Below, piece after piece: positions 57,108 to 64,000 of a stretch of 64,000 nt of DNA (positions are counted from its first letter, which is position 1; every line of letters begins with the position of its first letter). Source of the stretch: Pseudomonas tensinigenes (GTDB lineage Bacteria > Pseudomonadota > Gammaproteobacteria > Pseudomonadales > Pseudomonadaceae); assembly GCF_014268445.2 (NCBI RefSeq), contig NZ_CP077089.1, positions 610,501 through 674,500 on the forward strand. Direction: 5' to 3'. A model generated the notes under the pieces. It was given only the letters and a program-made list of their open reading frames with translations, did no database searches and had not been told where the DNA came from. The translations under genes were made by a program, and so were the position numbers.

Positions 57108-57203
57108 GCAGCTACAAGCTTTGAGCTTCAAGCTGCAAGTAAAAGCAGATTGCGGTGTTCCAGTATCGTCAGGCTTGCAGCTCGCAGCTTATAACTTGCA
57201 GCT
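57108..57203. repeat. Inverted repeat with CAAGCTGCAAG-type arms
   Basis: GCAGCTACAAGCTTTGAGCT and TCAAGCTGCAAG at the left face CTTGCAGCTCGCAGCTTATA and CTTGCAGCTG at the right. The arms are imperfect and built from AGCT/GCAAG units. It lies between hisI and ubiB; this looks like a fourth dispersed repeat type, seen once here. Confidence 0.65.
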
Positions 57204-57211
57204 GATTCGTG

Positions 57212-58816
57212 CTATCGGCGAACGACCAGATACAAGCCCACGGCCACCATGATTCCCGCCGGCCAATGCCCCAATTCGTGCAGCGGGCCACCGATGGCAA
57301 GGATCACCCCGCCGGCCAGATGCGCGCAACCGAGCAAGCGCAGGAACCAGCCGTCCTTGCGTTTATGCCATGGCGGAGGCGGGTCGTAGGCGTGCGGCTG
57401 GGACATGCGCTCGAGCAGATCACGGGCCATATTCGCCAGGTGCGGCAGTTGCTCCAACTGGCTCTGCACATTGCCCAGCAAGGCTTTCGGGCTGACGCGC
57501 TCGCGCATCCAGCGCTCCAGAAACGGCTGCGCGGTGTTCCACAGATCCAGCTCCGGATACAGCTGACGGCCAAGACCTTCGATGTTCAGCAGGGTCTTTT
57601 GCAGCAGCACCAGTTGCGGCTGCACTTCCATGTTGAAGCGCCGCGCGGTCTGGAACAGGCGCATCAGCACCTGGCCAAATGAAATATCTTTTAACGGTTT
57701 TTCGAAGATCGGTTCGCATACCGTACGTATCGCCGCTTCGAATTCGTTGAGTTTGGTTTCCGCCGGCACCCAGCCAGAATCGATATGCAACTGCGCCACG
57801 CGACGGTAGTCACGCTTGAAGAAGGCGAACAGGTTGCGCGCCAGATAATCCTGGTCTTCCGGGGTCAGGCTGCCGACGATGCCGCAGTCGATCGCGATGT
57901 ACTGCGGGCTCCACGGATTGACGGTGCTGACGAAGATGTTGCCCGGGTGCATGTCGGCGTGGAAGAAACTGTCGCGGAACACTTGGGTGAAGAAGATCTC
58001 CACACCGCGTTCGGCAAGCATTTTCATGTCGGTGCGCTGGTCGGCGAGGGTTGCCAGATCGGTGACCTGAATGCCGTAGATACGCTCCATCACCAGCACT
58101 TTCGGCCGGCACCAGTCCCAATAGACTTGCGGCACGTAGAGCAGCGGCGAACCTTCGAAGTTACGCTTCAACTGGCTGGCGTTGGCCGCTTCGCGCAGCA
58201 GATCCAATTCGTCGTAGATGGTTTTTTCGTAGTCCTGGACCACGTCGACCGGGTGCAGCAGACGTGCGTCGGCAGAGAGTTTTTCAGCGGCGCGGGCGAG
58301 GATGAACAGCCACGCCAGATCCTGCGCGATGATCGGCTTCAGGCCCGGCCGGATCACCTTGACCACCACTTCTTCGCCGGTTTTCAGCTGCGCGGCATGC
58401 ACCTGCGCCACCGAGGCCGAAGCCAGCGGTTCGACGTCGAAACGGCTGAACACGTCGCTGATTTTCTTGCCCAGCTGTTCTTCGATCAGCTTGATCGACA
58501 GCTGCGAATCGAACGGCGGCACGCGGTCCTGCAAGCGCATCAGCTCATCGGCGATGTCTTCCGGCAGCAGATCGCGGCGGGTCGAAAGGATTTGCCCGAA
58601 CTTGATGAAAATCGGCCCGAGATCCTGCAACGCCAGACGCAAACGTGCGCCCCGGCTCAGGTCCAGCGGCTTGCGCGGGAACCAGCGCCACGGCAGCACA
58701 TAGCGCAGCGCCAGGAGAAACCAGGGCAGCGGCAGATCGAACAGCAGGTCATCGAGGCGGTAGCGGATCACGACAGACTGGATGCGCAACAGACGGCGGA
58801 CGGCGAGCAGCTTCAT
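57212..58816 (-). CDS. ubiB: Ubiquinone biosynthesis ATPase/kinase-like protein UbiB
   Basis: ADCK/ABC1-family protein that supports ubiquinone assembly at the inner membrane through ATPase activity. It has 534 residues. Family marks are the KxGQ motif in [20 protein letters not shown], the Ala-rich loop [30 protein letters not shown] and the metal site IAIDCGIVG. Two C-terminal membrane helices (about 490-534) anchor it. The stop of ubiJ overlaps its ATG (ATGA). Confidence 0.96.
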   Translation of the reverse strand: MKLLAVRRLLRIQSVVIRYRLDDLLFDLPLPWFLLALRYVLPWRWFPRKPLDLSRGARLRLALQDLGPIFIKFGQILSTRRDLLPEDIADELMRLQDRVPPFDSQLSIKLIEEQLGKKISDVFSRFDVEPLASASVAQVHAAQLKTGEEVVVKVIRPGLKPIIAQDLAWLFILARAAEKLSADARLLHPVDVVQDYEKTIYDELDLLREAANASQLKRNFEGSPLLYVPQVYWDWCRPKVLVMERIYGIQVTDLATLADQRTDMKMLAERGVEIFFTQVFRDSFFHADMHPGNIFVSTVNPWSPQYIAIDCGIVGSLTPEDQDYLARNLFAFFKRDYRRVAQLHIDSGWVPAETKLNEFEAAIRTVCEPIFEKPLKDISFGQVLMRLFQTARRFNMEVQPQLVLLQKTLLNIEGLGRQLYPELDLWNTAQPFLERWMRERVSPKALLGNVQSQLEQLPHLANMARDLLERMSQPHAYDPPPPWHKRKDGWFLRLLGCAHLAGGVILAIGGPLHELGHWPAGIMVAVGLYLVVRR

Positions 58817-59436
58817 GCGTTATCGCTTGGGTCGAGGGATCGGGAAAGGCGCTCGAAACGCGCCTCGAGACGTTCCAGATCAAGTTTGATCCGGTCCAGT
58901 TCGCTGAACCGCGCTTCGGCTTCGCGCTGCCCGACAAGGGTGCGCGATTCTTCGGCGAGGTATTCGGCGAGGTTCTGGTTGAGGCTGGCAAATCCTTGTT
59001 GATACCAGCGTGCGCGGCTGCGCAGATGGCCACCGACCAGTTGCGTGGCGACCGGGCCGAGCCAGCGCGAGAGTTCGTACTCCCAGTCCAGCTCAAGGTC
59101 TTGCAGGACACCCGCCAGCTCCAGCAGCACGCCGCTGTCGCCATCGAGCTCGACTTCCGGGGCGTGCAACACCGCGGTCTTGTCTTTGCTCACGGCCAGT
59201 TTGATCAGGCTCGAGGCCGGCGCACGCAGGGTGCAGTCGACGCCGGTTTCCCAGTGCGAGGCCAGCATCAGACCTTCGTCGCTCGGCAGGATGAACAGTT
59301 GCAGCGCCGGGCTGCGGCAGTCGACGGCAATCACCTTGCCAGTCAAATGCGCCAGCCGCGGCAACGCCGTGCTGTCGAGACGCAGCACCCGGTTGAGGCC
59401 GAGTTCAACGCTGGCGAGCAGCCCGGTGAGCAACAT
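58813..59436 (-). CDS. ubiJ: Ubiquinone biosynthesis accessory factor UbiJ
   Basis: A 207-residue lipid-binding scaffold protein of the soluble Ubi complex. The SCP2-like domain fills the first two thirds ([18 protein letters not shown]), and a C-terminal coiled coil ([20 protein letters not shown]) likely pairs with UbiK. It sits between ubiE and ubiB as in E. coli, with a one-base overlap upstream (TGATG) and four bases downstream. Confidence 0.93.
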   Translation of the reverse strand: MLLTGLLASVELGLNRVLRLDSTALPRLAHLTGKVIAVDCRSPALQLFILPSDEGLMLASHWETGVDCTLRAPASSLIKLAVSKDKTAVLHAPEVELDGDSGVLLELAGVLQDLELDWEYELSRWLGPVATQLVGGHLRSRARWYQQGFASLNQNLAEYLAEESRTLVGQREAEARFSELDRIKLDLERLEARFERLSRSLDPSDNA

Positions 59437-60206
59437 CAGGGCTTGATGCCACGGTGCAGGGCGACGATGCCTGCGGTCATGTTGTGATAGGTCACGCGGT
59501 CAAAACCGGCGTCGACCATCATCGACTTCAGGGTTTCCTGATTCGGGTGCATGCGGATCGATTCGGCCAGGTAGCGATAGCTTTCCGAGTCGTTGGTGAT
59601 CAGCTTGCCCATCAGTGGCATGAAGGCGAACGAGTAGGCGTCGTAGGCTTTCGACATCAGCGCGTTGGTCGGCTTGGAGAATTCCAGCACCAGCAGGCGT
59701 CCGCCGGGCTTGAGCACGCGCAGCATCGAACGCAGGGCGTCTTCTTTATGCGTCACGTTGCGCAGGCCGAAGGCGATGGTCACGCAATCGAAATGGTTGT
59801 CCGGGAACGGCAGTTTTTCTGCGTCTGCCTGAACGAATTCGACGTTGCCGGCGACACCCAGATCCAGCAGGCGGTCACGACCGACCTTGAGCATCGATTC
59901 GTTGATGTCGGCCAAAACGACCTGACCGGTCGGGCCGACCAGGTGCGAGAACTTTTTGGTCAGGTCACCGGTACCGCCGGCGATGTCGAGCACGCGGTTA
60001 CCGCTGCGCACGCCCGACAATTCGATCGCGAAACGCTTCCACAGACGGTGCATGCCGCCCGACAGAAGGTCATTCATCAGGTCGTACTTGGCGGCTACCG
60101 AGTGGAAAACCTCAGCGACTTTTTCCGCTTTCTGGCTTTCCGGAACGTTTTTGAAGCCGAAGTGAGTGGTGGGTTCGGCATCGCTGCCTTTGCGCTGATC
60201 AGTCAT
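59436..60206 (-). CDS. ubiE: Ubiquinone/menaquinone C-methyltransferase UbiE
   Basis: SAM-dependent enzyme that C-methylates the benzoquinol ring. The 256-residue protein starts at [18 protein letters not shown]; the frame runs 43 codons further without family similarity. Motif I is [15 protein letters not shown], with [23 protein letters not shown] sequence ahead, [20 protein letters not shown], and the C-terminal [15 protein letters not shown]. It is the first gene of ubiE-ubiJ-ubiB and is divergent from the PHA-system gene. Confidence 0.96.
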   Translation of the reverse strand: MTDQRKGSDAEPTTHFGFKNVPESQKAEKVAEVFHSVAAKYDLMNDLLSGGMHRLWKRFAIELSGVRSGNRVLDIAGGTGDLTKKFSHLVGPTGQVVLADINESMLKVGRDRLLDLGVAGNVEFVQADAEKLPFPDNHFDCVTIAFGLRNVTHKEDALRSMLRVLKPGGRLLVLEFSKPTNALMSKAYDAYSFAFMPLMGKLITNDSESYRYLAESIRMHPNQETLKSMMVDAGFDRVTYHNMTAGIVALHRGIKP

Positions 60207-60372
60207 ATCGCTGTCACCAAAAGAGAATGCGCGACATTCTAATCCCCAAGCCATGCTTTGTCTTGGAATGGCTAAAGGTAAGATGGGCAACCCTCGGGAC
60301 GATTTGCCGCAGCGGCGGTCAAGATTTACCGACACATCTTTTTCGCCCCATTCAAAAAGCAGGAGTCAATCA

Positions 60373-60648
60373 ATGGCCAAAATCACTGTTGAGCGTGCCC
60401 ACAATCTGGGTAAGGAAGCCGCCCGCGAGAAGGCCGACAAGCTGGCGCAGAAACTCTCCGAGCAATATGGCCTGGAGCCGCAATGGTCCGGCGACACCCT
60501 GAACCTCAAGCGCTCGGGCGTGAAAGGTGCGGTGCATGTGGCGGACGATTCGATCAAGGTCGACGTGGAACTGGGCATCATGATGTCGGCCATGAGCGGC
60601 ATGATCAAAGCCGAGATCGAAAAAGCCCTCGATAAAGCCCTGGTCTGA
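60373..60648 (+). CDS. Polyhydroxyalkanoic acid system family protein
   Basis: A 91-residue protein of the PHA_gran_rgn family, with AKITVERAHNLGKEAAREKA at the start, WSGDTLNLKRSGVKGAVHVA in the middle and AEIEKALDKAL at the end. The family is linked to PHA loci and may bind granules, but no activity is known. AGGAG lies eight bases before the ATG. It is divergent from ubiE and separated from phaI by a REPIN. Confidence 0.9.
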   Translation: MAKITVERAHNLGKEAAREKADKLAQKLSEQYGLEPQWSGDTLNLKRSGVKGAVHVADDSIKVDVELGIMMSAMSGMIKAEIEKALDKALV

Positions 60649-60676
60649 TCGCGATTTTCGGTAAACCGAGATCCCC

Positions 60677-60766
60677 TGTGGGAGCGAGCCTGCTCGCGAA
60701 AGCGGTGCGTCAGTCGACTCAAATATTGACTGATACACCGTTTTCGCGAGCAGGCTCGCTCCCACA
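60677..60766. repeat. REPIN-type inverted repeat, family A (copy 10)
   Basis: TGTGGGAGCGAGCCTGCTCG and its inverted partner ending GCTCGCTCCCACA. The 130 bp from here to phaI should hold the phaIF promoter; TTGTTAGG and a T-rich stretch (CTAATTTTTC) are seen at about 60800-60825, without a confident box. Confidence 0.9.
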
Positions 60767-60896
60767 TTTGTTTTGTGTACGGCCAGAGGTTCATGTCAGT
60801 TGTTAGGGTGCCGTTTCTAATTTTTCTGCCTACTTTGTGCCTGAGCCCGACACTTTCGCGGGCAGTTCCTCAAACCTTCTGCGCGTGAGGTGCACC

Positions 60897-61319
60897 ATGG
60901 CCAAAGTAATTTTGAAGAAAAAAATCGACGCTTCGACTTCTGCTCTGAGCGACGTCAAATCCTATGCCCGCAAGATCTGGCTGGCAGGCCTGGGTGCCTA
61001 CGCCAAGGTCGGCCAAGAGGGCAGCGATTACTTTCAAGAGTTGATTAAGGCTGGTCAAACTGTTGAAAAGAAAGGCAAAAAAGCCGTCACCGAAAAACTC
61101 GAAGCGGCCAACGCCGAGATCGATGAAGCCAAGAGCGAAGTGAGTTCTTTCAAAGGTCGTGTCGAAGTTCAACTCGACAAGGTCGAGAAAGCTTTCGACA
61201 CCCGCGTAGCAAGCGCCTTGAATCGTATCGGCATTCCGTCTAAACATGACGTTGAGACACTCTCTGCTAAGCTCGATGAGCTGACGGCATTGCTCGAACG
61301 CGTCGCGCGTAAATCTTAA
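60897..61319 (+). CDS. phaI: Phasin PhaI
   Basis: A 140-residue granule-associated protein that coats medium-chain-length PHA inclusions. It shares RKIWLAGLGAYAKVGQEGSD with the N-terminus of PhaF, then a long amphipathic coiled coil (EKLEAANAEIDEAKSEVSSF) and a C-terminal heptad region. The start is MAKVILKKKIDASTS, 60 bases inside a longer open frame, preceded by GTGAGG. phaF follows ten bases later. Confidence 0.95.
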   Translation: MAKVILKKKIDASTSALSDVKSYARKIWLAGLGAYAKVGQEGSDYFQELIKAGQTVEKKGKKAVTEKLEAANAEIDEAKSEVSSFKGRVEVQLDKVEKAFDTRVASALNRIGIPSKHDVETLSAKLDELTALLERVARKS

Positions 61320-61329
61320 GGAGAACGGG

Positions 61330-62250
61330 ATGGCTGGTAAAAAGAACACCGATAAAGAAGGCAGCTCGTGGATCGGGAAAGTCGAAGACTACTCCCGCAA
61401 GATCTGGCTGGCTGGTTTAGGCGTGTACTCGAAGATCGACACTGACGGCAGCAAGCTCTTCGATACATTGGTCAAAGACGGCGAGAAAGCCGAGAAGCTC
61501 ACCAAGTCCGCAGTCGGCAAAAAAGTCGATGCCGCCAAGGACTCCGCTTCTTCGGCCAAGTCGCGCATCAGCGGCGTGAAAGATCGCGCACTGGGCAAGT
61601 GGGACGAGCTGGAAGGGGCTTTCGACAAGCGCCTGAACAGTGCGATCTCGCGCCTCGGTGTACCGAGCCGCAATGAAGTCAAAGCGCTCAATAGCAAGGT
61701 CGACACACTGACCAAACAGATCGAAAAACTCACCGGTCTGAAGGCTCAACCTGTGGCGGCGAAAACCGCTGCGGCAAAACCGGCAGCGAAAACTGCGGCG
61801 GCCAAACCAGCGGCAAAATCCGCTGCCAAGCCTCTGGCCAAAGCGGCGGCTAAACCCGCAGCAAAAGCAGCGGCCAAGCCTGCAGCAAAAACCGCAGCGG
61901 CCAAGCCAGCCAAAGCAGCCGCCAAACCGGTTGCCGCCAAAGCCGCAGCCAAACCGGCAGCAAAACCTGCGGCCAAAACTGCAGCGAAACCAGCCGCAAA
62001 GCCAGCCGCGAAAACCGCGGCCGCCAAACCGGCTGCCAAGCCAGCAGCGAAACCGGCTGCAGCTAAAAAACCGGCAGTGAAAAAACCGGCCGCGCCGAAA
62101 GCCGCAGCGCTGAAGCCAGCAGCACCTGCTGCAGCCAAGCCGGCTACCCCGGCAGCTCCGGTGAGCGCGTCGAACTCCGCCGCCGCACCGACTCCGGCGG
62201 CCACCCCGACTGCTGTATCGACGCCGTCGACGCCAACCAGTCAGTCCTGA
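61330..62250 (+). CDS. phaF: Phasin/histone-like protein PhaF
   Basis: A 306-residue bifunctional protein. The N-terminal phasin part (about 1-135, YSRKIWLAGLGVYSKIDTDG) binds PHA granules and is a paralogue of PhaI. The C-terminal part (about 137-270) is a run of about 20 imperfect AAKPA/KTAAAKP units like histone H1, which binds DNA and shares granules between daughter cells. The tail turns Ser/Thr/Pro-rich. AAGGAG precedes the ATG. A strong terminator follows. Confidence 0.96.
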   Translation: MAGKKNTDKEGSSWIGKVEDYSRKIWLAGLGVYSKIDTDGSKLFDTLVKDGEKAEKLTKSAVGKKVDAAKDSASSAKSRISGVKDRALGKWDELEGAFDKRLNSAISRLGVPSRNEVKALNSKVDTLTKQIEKLTGLKAQPVAAKTAAAKPAAKTAAAKPAAKSAAKPLAKAAAKPAAKAAAKPAAKTAAAKPAKAAAKPVAAKAAAKPAAKPAAKTAAKPAAKPAAKTAAAKPAAKPAAKPAAAKKPAVKKPAAPKAAALKPAAPAAAKPATPAAPVSASNSAAAPTPAATPTAVSTPSTPTSQS

Positions 62251-62266
62251 TTCTTCAGGGCAAAAC

Positions 62267-62300
62267 AAAACGCCCGGCCTGTGAAGGTCGGGCGTTTTTG
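62267..62300 (+). terminator. Rho-independent terminator of phaIF
   Basis: AAAACGCCCGGCCT-GTGA-AGGTCGGGCGTTTTT: a 14-base stem with one G-T pair, 16 bases after the phaF stop. Confidence 0.95.
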
Positions 62301-62315
62301 TATCTGAATTCCAAC

Positions 62316-62497
62316 AGCCCCTCACCCTAGCCCTCTCCCAGAGGGAGAGGGGACCGACCGAGGTGTCTCACGCTATACGCCGACCTGAAAGACCTTATCG
62401 ATTATGGATTCGGTAACGCACTGTCAGGTCGGCGTACTTCTACAGCATCCCCCAATCAGTCCCCTCTCCCTCTGGGAGAGGGCTAGGGTGAGGGGCT
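62316..62497. repeat. Dispersed repeat family B (copy 6)
   Basis: AGCCCCTCACCCTAGCCCTC and its perfect inverse GAGGGCTAGGGTGAGGGGCT form the ends (about 24 bp). The interior again has GACCGACCGAGGTGTC and GATTATGGATTCGG. It separates the converging phaIF and phaC2D operons. Confidence 0.92.
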
Positions 62498-62503
62498 TTT
62501 GAT

Positions 62504-63124
62504 TCAGTCATGGTCTTCAAGATACTGAAGAGCCATCCGCTCCGTGGCGACCTTAACCGGCGGCAGCAAATGCGGCGCCACCAGCATCATGATCTGATAA
62601 ACCACCAGCCTGACCTCCCCTTCACGATCAAGGATCCGCTGATAATCCAGCGAAAACAGCAACGTCATGGTGATCTGCTCCACCAACTGCCCCAACGCCT
62701 GCGTATCACTGACCAACTGCCCCGCAGCCTTCAATCGCGCCAGTAACGACGCCAGCGTGCGCTTCAGCGCATTGAGCAAATGTCGAATGCCCTTGGCCAG
62801 TTTCGGCAACCGTCCAGCCAAGTTCGACAGGTCCTGAAACAGAAACCGATACTGCGCCAGCCGCTCGACGATCAAATGCAGAAACAGCCAGTAATCCTCC
62901 GGCGCCAATTCCACATCCGAGGGCGGATCGAGCAGTGGCGCCAGTTCATTCTGGAAGCGTTCAAACAACCCGAGAATAAGCGGTTCCTTGCCGTGGAAGT
63001 GGTAGTAGAGGTTGCCCGGGCTGATCCCCATTTCGTTGGCGACCTCCATGGTGGAGACGTTCGGCTCGCCCTTTTCGTTGAACAGTTGCAAAGCACATTC
63101 GAGAATCCGGTCGCGGGTTTTCAT
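62504..63124 (-). CDS. phaD: TetR-family regulator PhaD
   Basis: A 206-residue activator of the pha cluster. The N-terminal helix-turn-helix is NVSTMEVANEMGISPGNLYY, followed by HFHGKEPLILGLFERF and a helical ligand domain of about 150 residues. The assumed ligand in P. putida is a CoA intermediate of fatty-acid oxidation. It lies 30 bases after phaC2 in the same direction, so it ends the phaC1ZC2D operon. It should also act at the phaI promoter. Confidence 0.94.
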   Translation of the reverse strand: MKTRDRILECALQLFNEKGEPNVSTMEVANEMGISPGNLYYHFHGKEPLILGLFERFQNELAPLLDPPSDVELAPEDYWLFLHLIVERLAQYRFLFQDLSNLAGRLPKLAKGIRHLLNALKRTLASLLARLKAAGQLVSDTQALGQLVEQITMTLLFSLDYQRILDREGEVRLVVYQIMMLVAPHLLPPVKVATERMALQYLEDHD

Positions 63125-63154
63125 CCAGTCTTCTTAGAAAAGTTCGGTTAAGCG

Positions 63155-64000
63155 TCAGCGCACACGCACGTAAGTACCGGGCGCTGCCTCCATCGGTGGA
63201 TAGTTCGGATTGCCGAGGGTGAACGAGGTTTCGTGCTGGGCGCCGGAGCGATGCTGAATCCACTCCAGCCACTGCGGCCACCAACTGCCATCGACGTGCT
63301 TGCCGTCGTAATACCAGGCGCGCGGGTCGCTGCTCATTTTGCCGTTCTCGACGTACGCGGCTTTCGCGTTGCTTGGTGGGTTGAGGATGCTCTGCACATG
63401 GCCGCTGTTGGACAGCACGAAACGCCGCTCGCCACCGAGTAGCAGGGTCGAGCGATACACCGCATCCCACGGGGTGATGTGGTCGTTCATGCCGGCGACG
63501 CTGAAGCTGTCGACGGTGACTTTCTGCAGATCGATGGGCGTGCCGCAAACCTCCAGACCACCCGGATGGGTCAGTGGGTTGTGCTTGAAGAAGTCCAGCA
63601 GGTCACCGTGAAATGCCGCCGGCAGGCGGGTGTTGTCGTTGTTCCAGTAGAGGATGTCGAAGGCCGGTGGCTCTTTGCCCAACAGGTAGTTGTTGACGAA
63701 GTAGCTCCAGATCAAATCATTGGGACGCATCCAGGCGAAGATCCTGGCCATGTCGCGACCGTCGAGCACGCCTTTCTGATAGGAACGGCGCTTGGCGGCT
63801 TCGAGGGTTTGTTCGTCGGCGAACAGCGTGGCCGGGGTTTCGATCTGGCTGTCGAGCAGGCTGACCAGATAGGTCGCGCTGGAGACCCGGCGCAGCTGCC
63901 GCTTGGCCTGCAGGTGGCCTTGCAGGGCGGCGATGGTCAGCCCGCCTGCGCAGGCGCCCATCAGGTTGACCTCGCGGGCACCGGTGATCGCCCGGCAGAT
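63155..64000 (-). CDS. phaC2: Class II poly(3-hydroxyalkanoate) polymerase PhaC2 (C-terminal part)
   Basis: The frame is open to the window edge, so only the last 281 residues are present. The lipase-like box is LMGACAGG with the nucleophile Cys at its centre. The catalytic Asp is in VAGMNDHITPWDAVYRS and the general-base His in LSNSGHVQSILNPP. FAWMRPNDLIWSYFVNNYLL is typical of class II enzymes, which polymerise C6-C14 (R)-3-hydroxyacyl-CoA. Assignment as PhaC2 rather than PhaC1 rests on the adjacency of phaD. Confidence 0.93.
   Translation of the reverse strand: MCRAITGAREVNLMGACAGGLTIAALQGHLQAKRQLRRVSSATYLVSLLDSQIETPATLFADEQTLEAAKRRSYQKGVLDGRDMARIFAWMRPNDLIWSYFVNNYLLGKEPPAFDILYWNNDNTRLPAAFHGDLLDFFKHNPLTHPGGLEVCGTPIDLQKVTVDSFSVAGMNDHITPWDAVYRSTLLLGGERRFVLSNSGHVQSILNPPSNAKAAYVENGKMSSDPRAWYYDGKHVDGSWWPQWLEWIQHRSGAQHETSFTLGNPNYPPMEAAPGTYVRVR

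Noticed and set aside
1..64000. tRNA, rRNA, prophage or integrative element
   Set aside because: No cloverleaf-type sequence, integrase, transposase or phage gene was noticed on either strand; only short non-coding repeats suggest mobility.

Overview
The window reads as a piece of a Pseudomonas chromosome, most likely the P. fluorescens group. The evidence is high GC content with GC-rich third positions, closely packed genes with many 4-bp ATGA overlaps, dense REP-type inverted repeats between genes, a medium-chain-length PHA locus, and a pseudomonad five-step histidine pathway. From memory, the gene order runs largely parallel to the P. aeruginosa secB-to-phaC2 segment. This could not be checked here. 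There are no rRNA or tRNA genes, no CRISPR array, no transposase and no prophage.

Layout. 1-3738: secB, trmL, a small membrane protein and an accessory leucine-rich-repeat gene with an incomplete NEL (E3 ligase) domain. 3739-4385: a 78-bp tandem repeat, a terminator-like hairpin and a dispersed repeat. 4386-9960 (minus strand): nitrogen control, with glnA, two DUF4124 proteins and ntrB-ntrC; glnA has a clear sigma-54 promoter. 10288-13702: thiI and typA. 14027-26408: a cysteine-cluster protein, glycogen phosphorylase, a DUF2339/DUF3999 membrane pair, fbp, a DUF924 gene and an amino-acid-type chemoreceptor. 26690-27544: two lipoproteins, one a Blc lipocalin.

27666-42553 is a complete histidine-utilisation (hut) locus: hutF, divergent hutCD, then hutU, an NCS1 permease, hutXWV (ABC uptake), two histidase-family genes, hutI and hutG. 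HutH2 has the Ala-Ser-Gly triad that forms the MIO cofactor. HutH1 lacks exactly those three residues. HutC-type operators lie between hutF and hutC and just downstream of a sigma-54 promoter for hutU. This wiring fits HutC repression combined with activation by CbrB or NtrC. The products are glutamate, formate and ammonia, which links the locus to the nitrogen genes at the left.

42797-51845: pip-dtd, opgG-opgH (osmoregulated periplasmic glucans) and a polar amino-acid ABC transporter. 51978-60206 (minus strand): an HBM-type chemoreceptor, rsmE-tatC-tatB-tatA-hisE-hisI and ubiB-ubiJ-ubiE. 60373-64000: PHA genes, namely a PHA-system protein, phaI-phaF on the plus strand and phaD-phaC2 on the minus strand; phaC2 runs off the window. 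Three dispersed repeat families (A: REP/REPIN type; B: 160-220 bp with CCCTCACCCTA ends; C: 80-bp AGGAGCTGCCG hairpins) fill most of the intergenic space.
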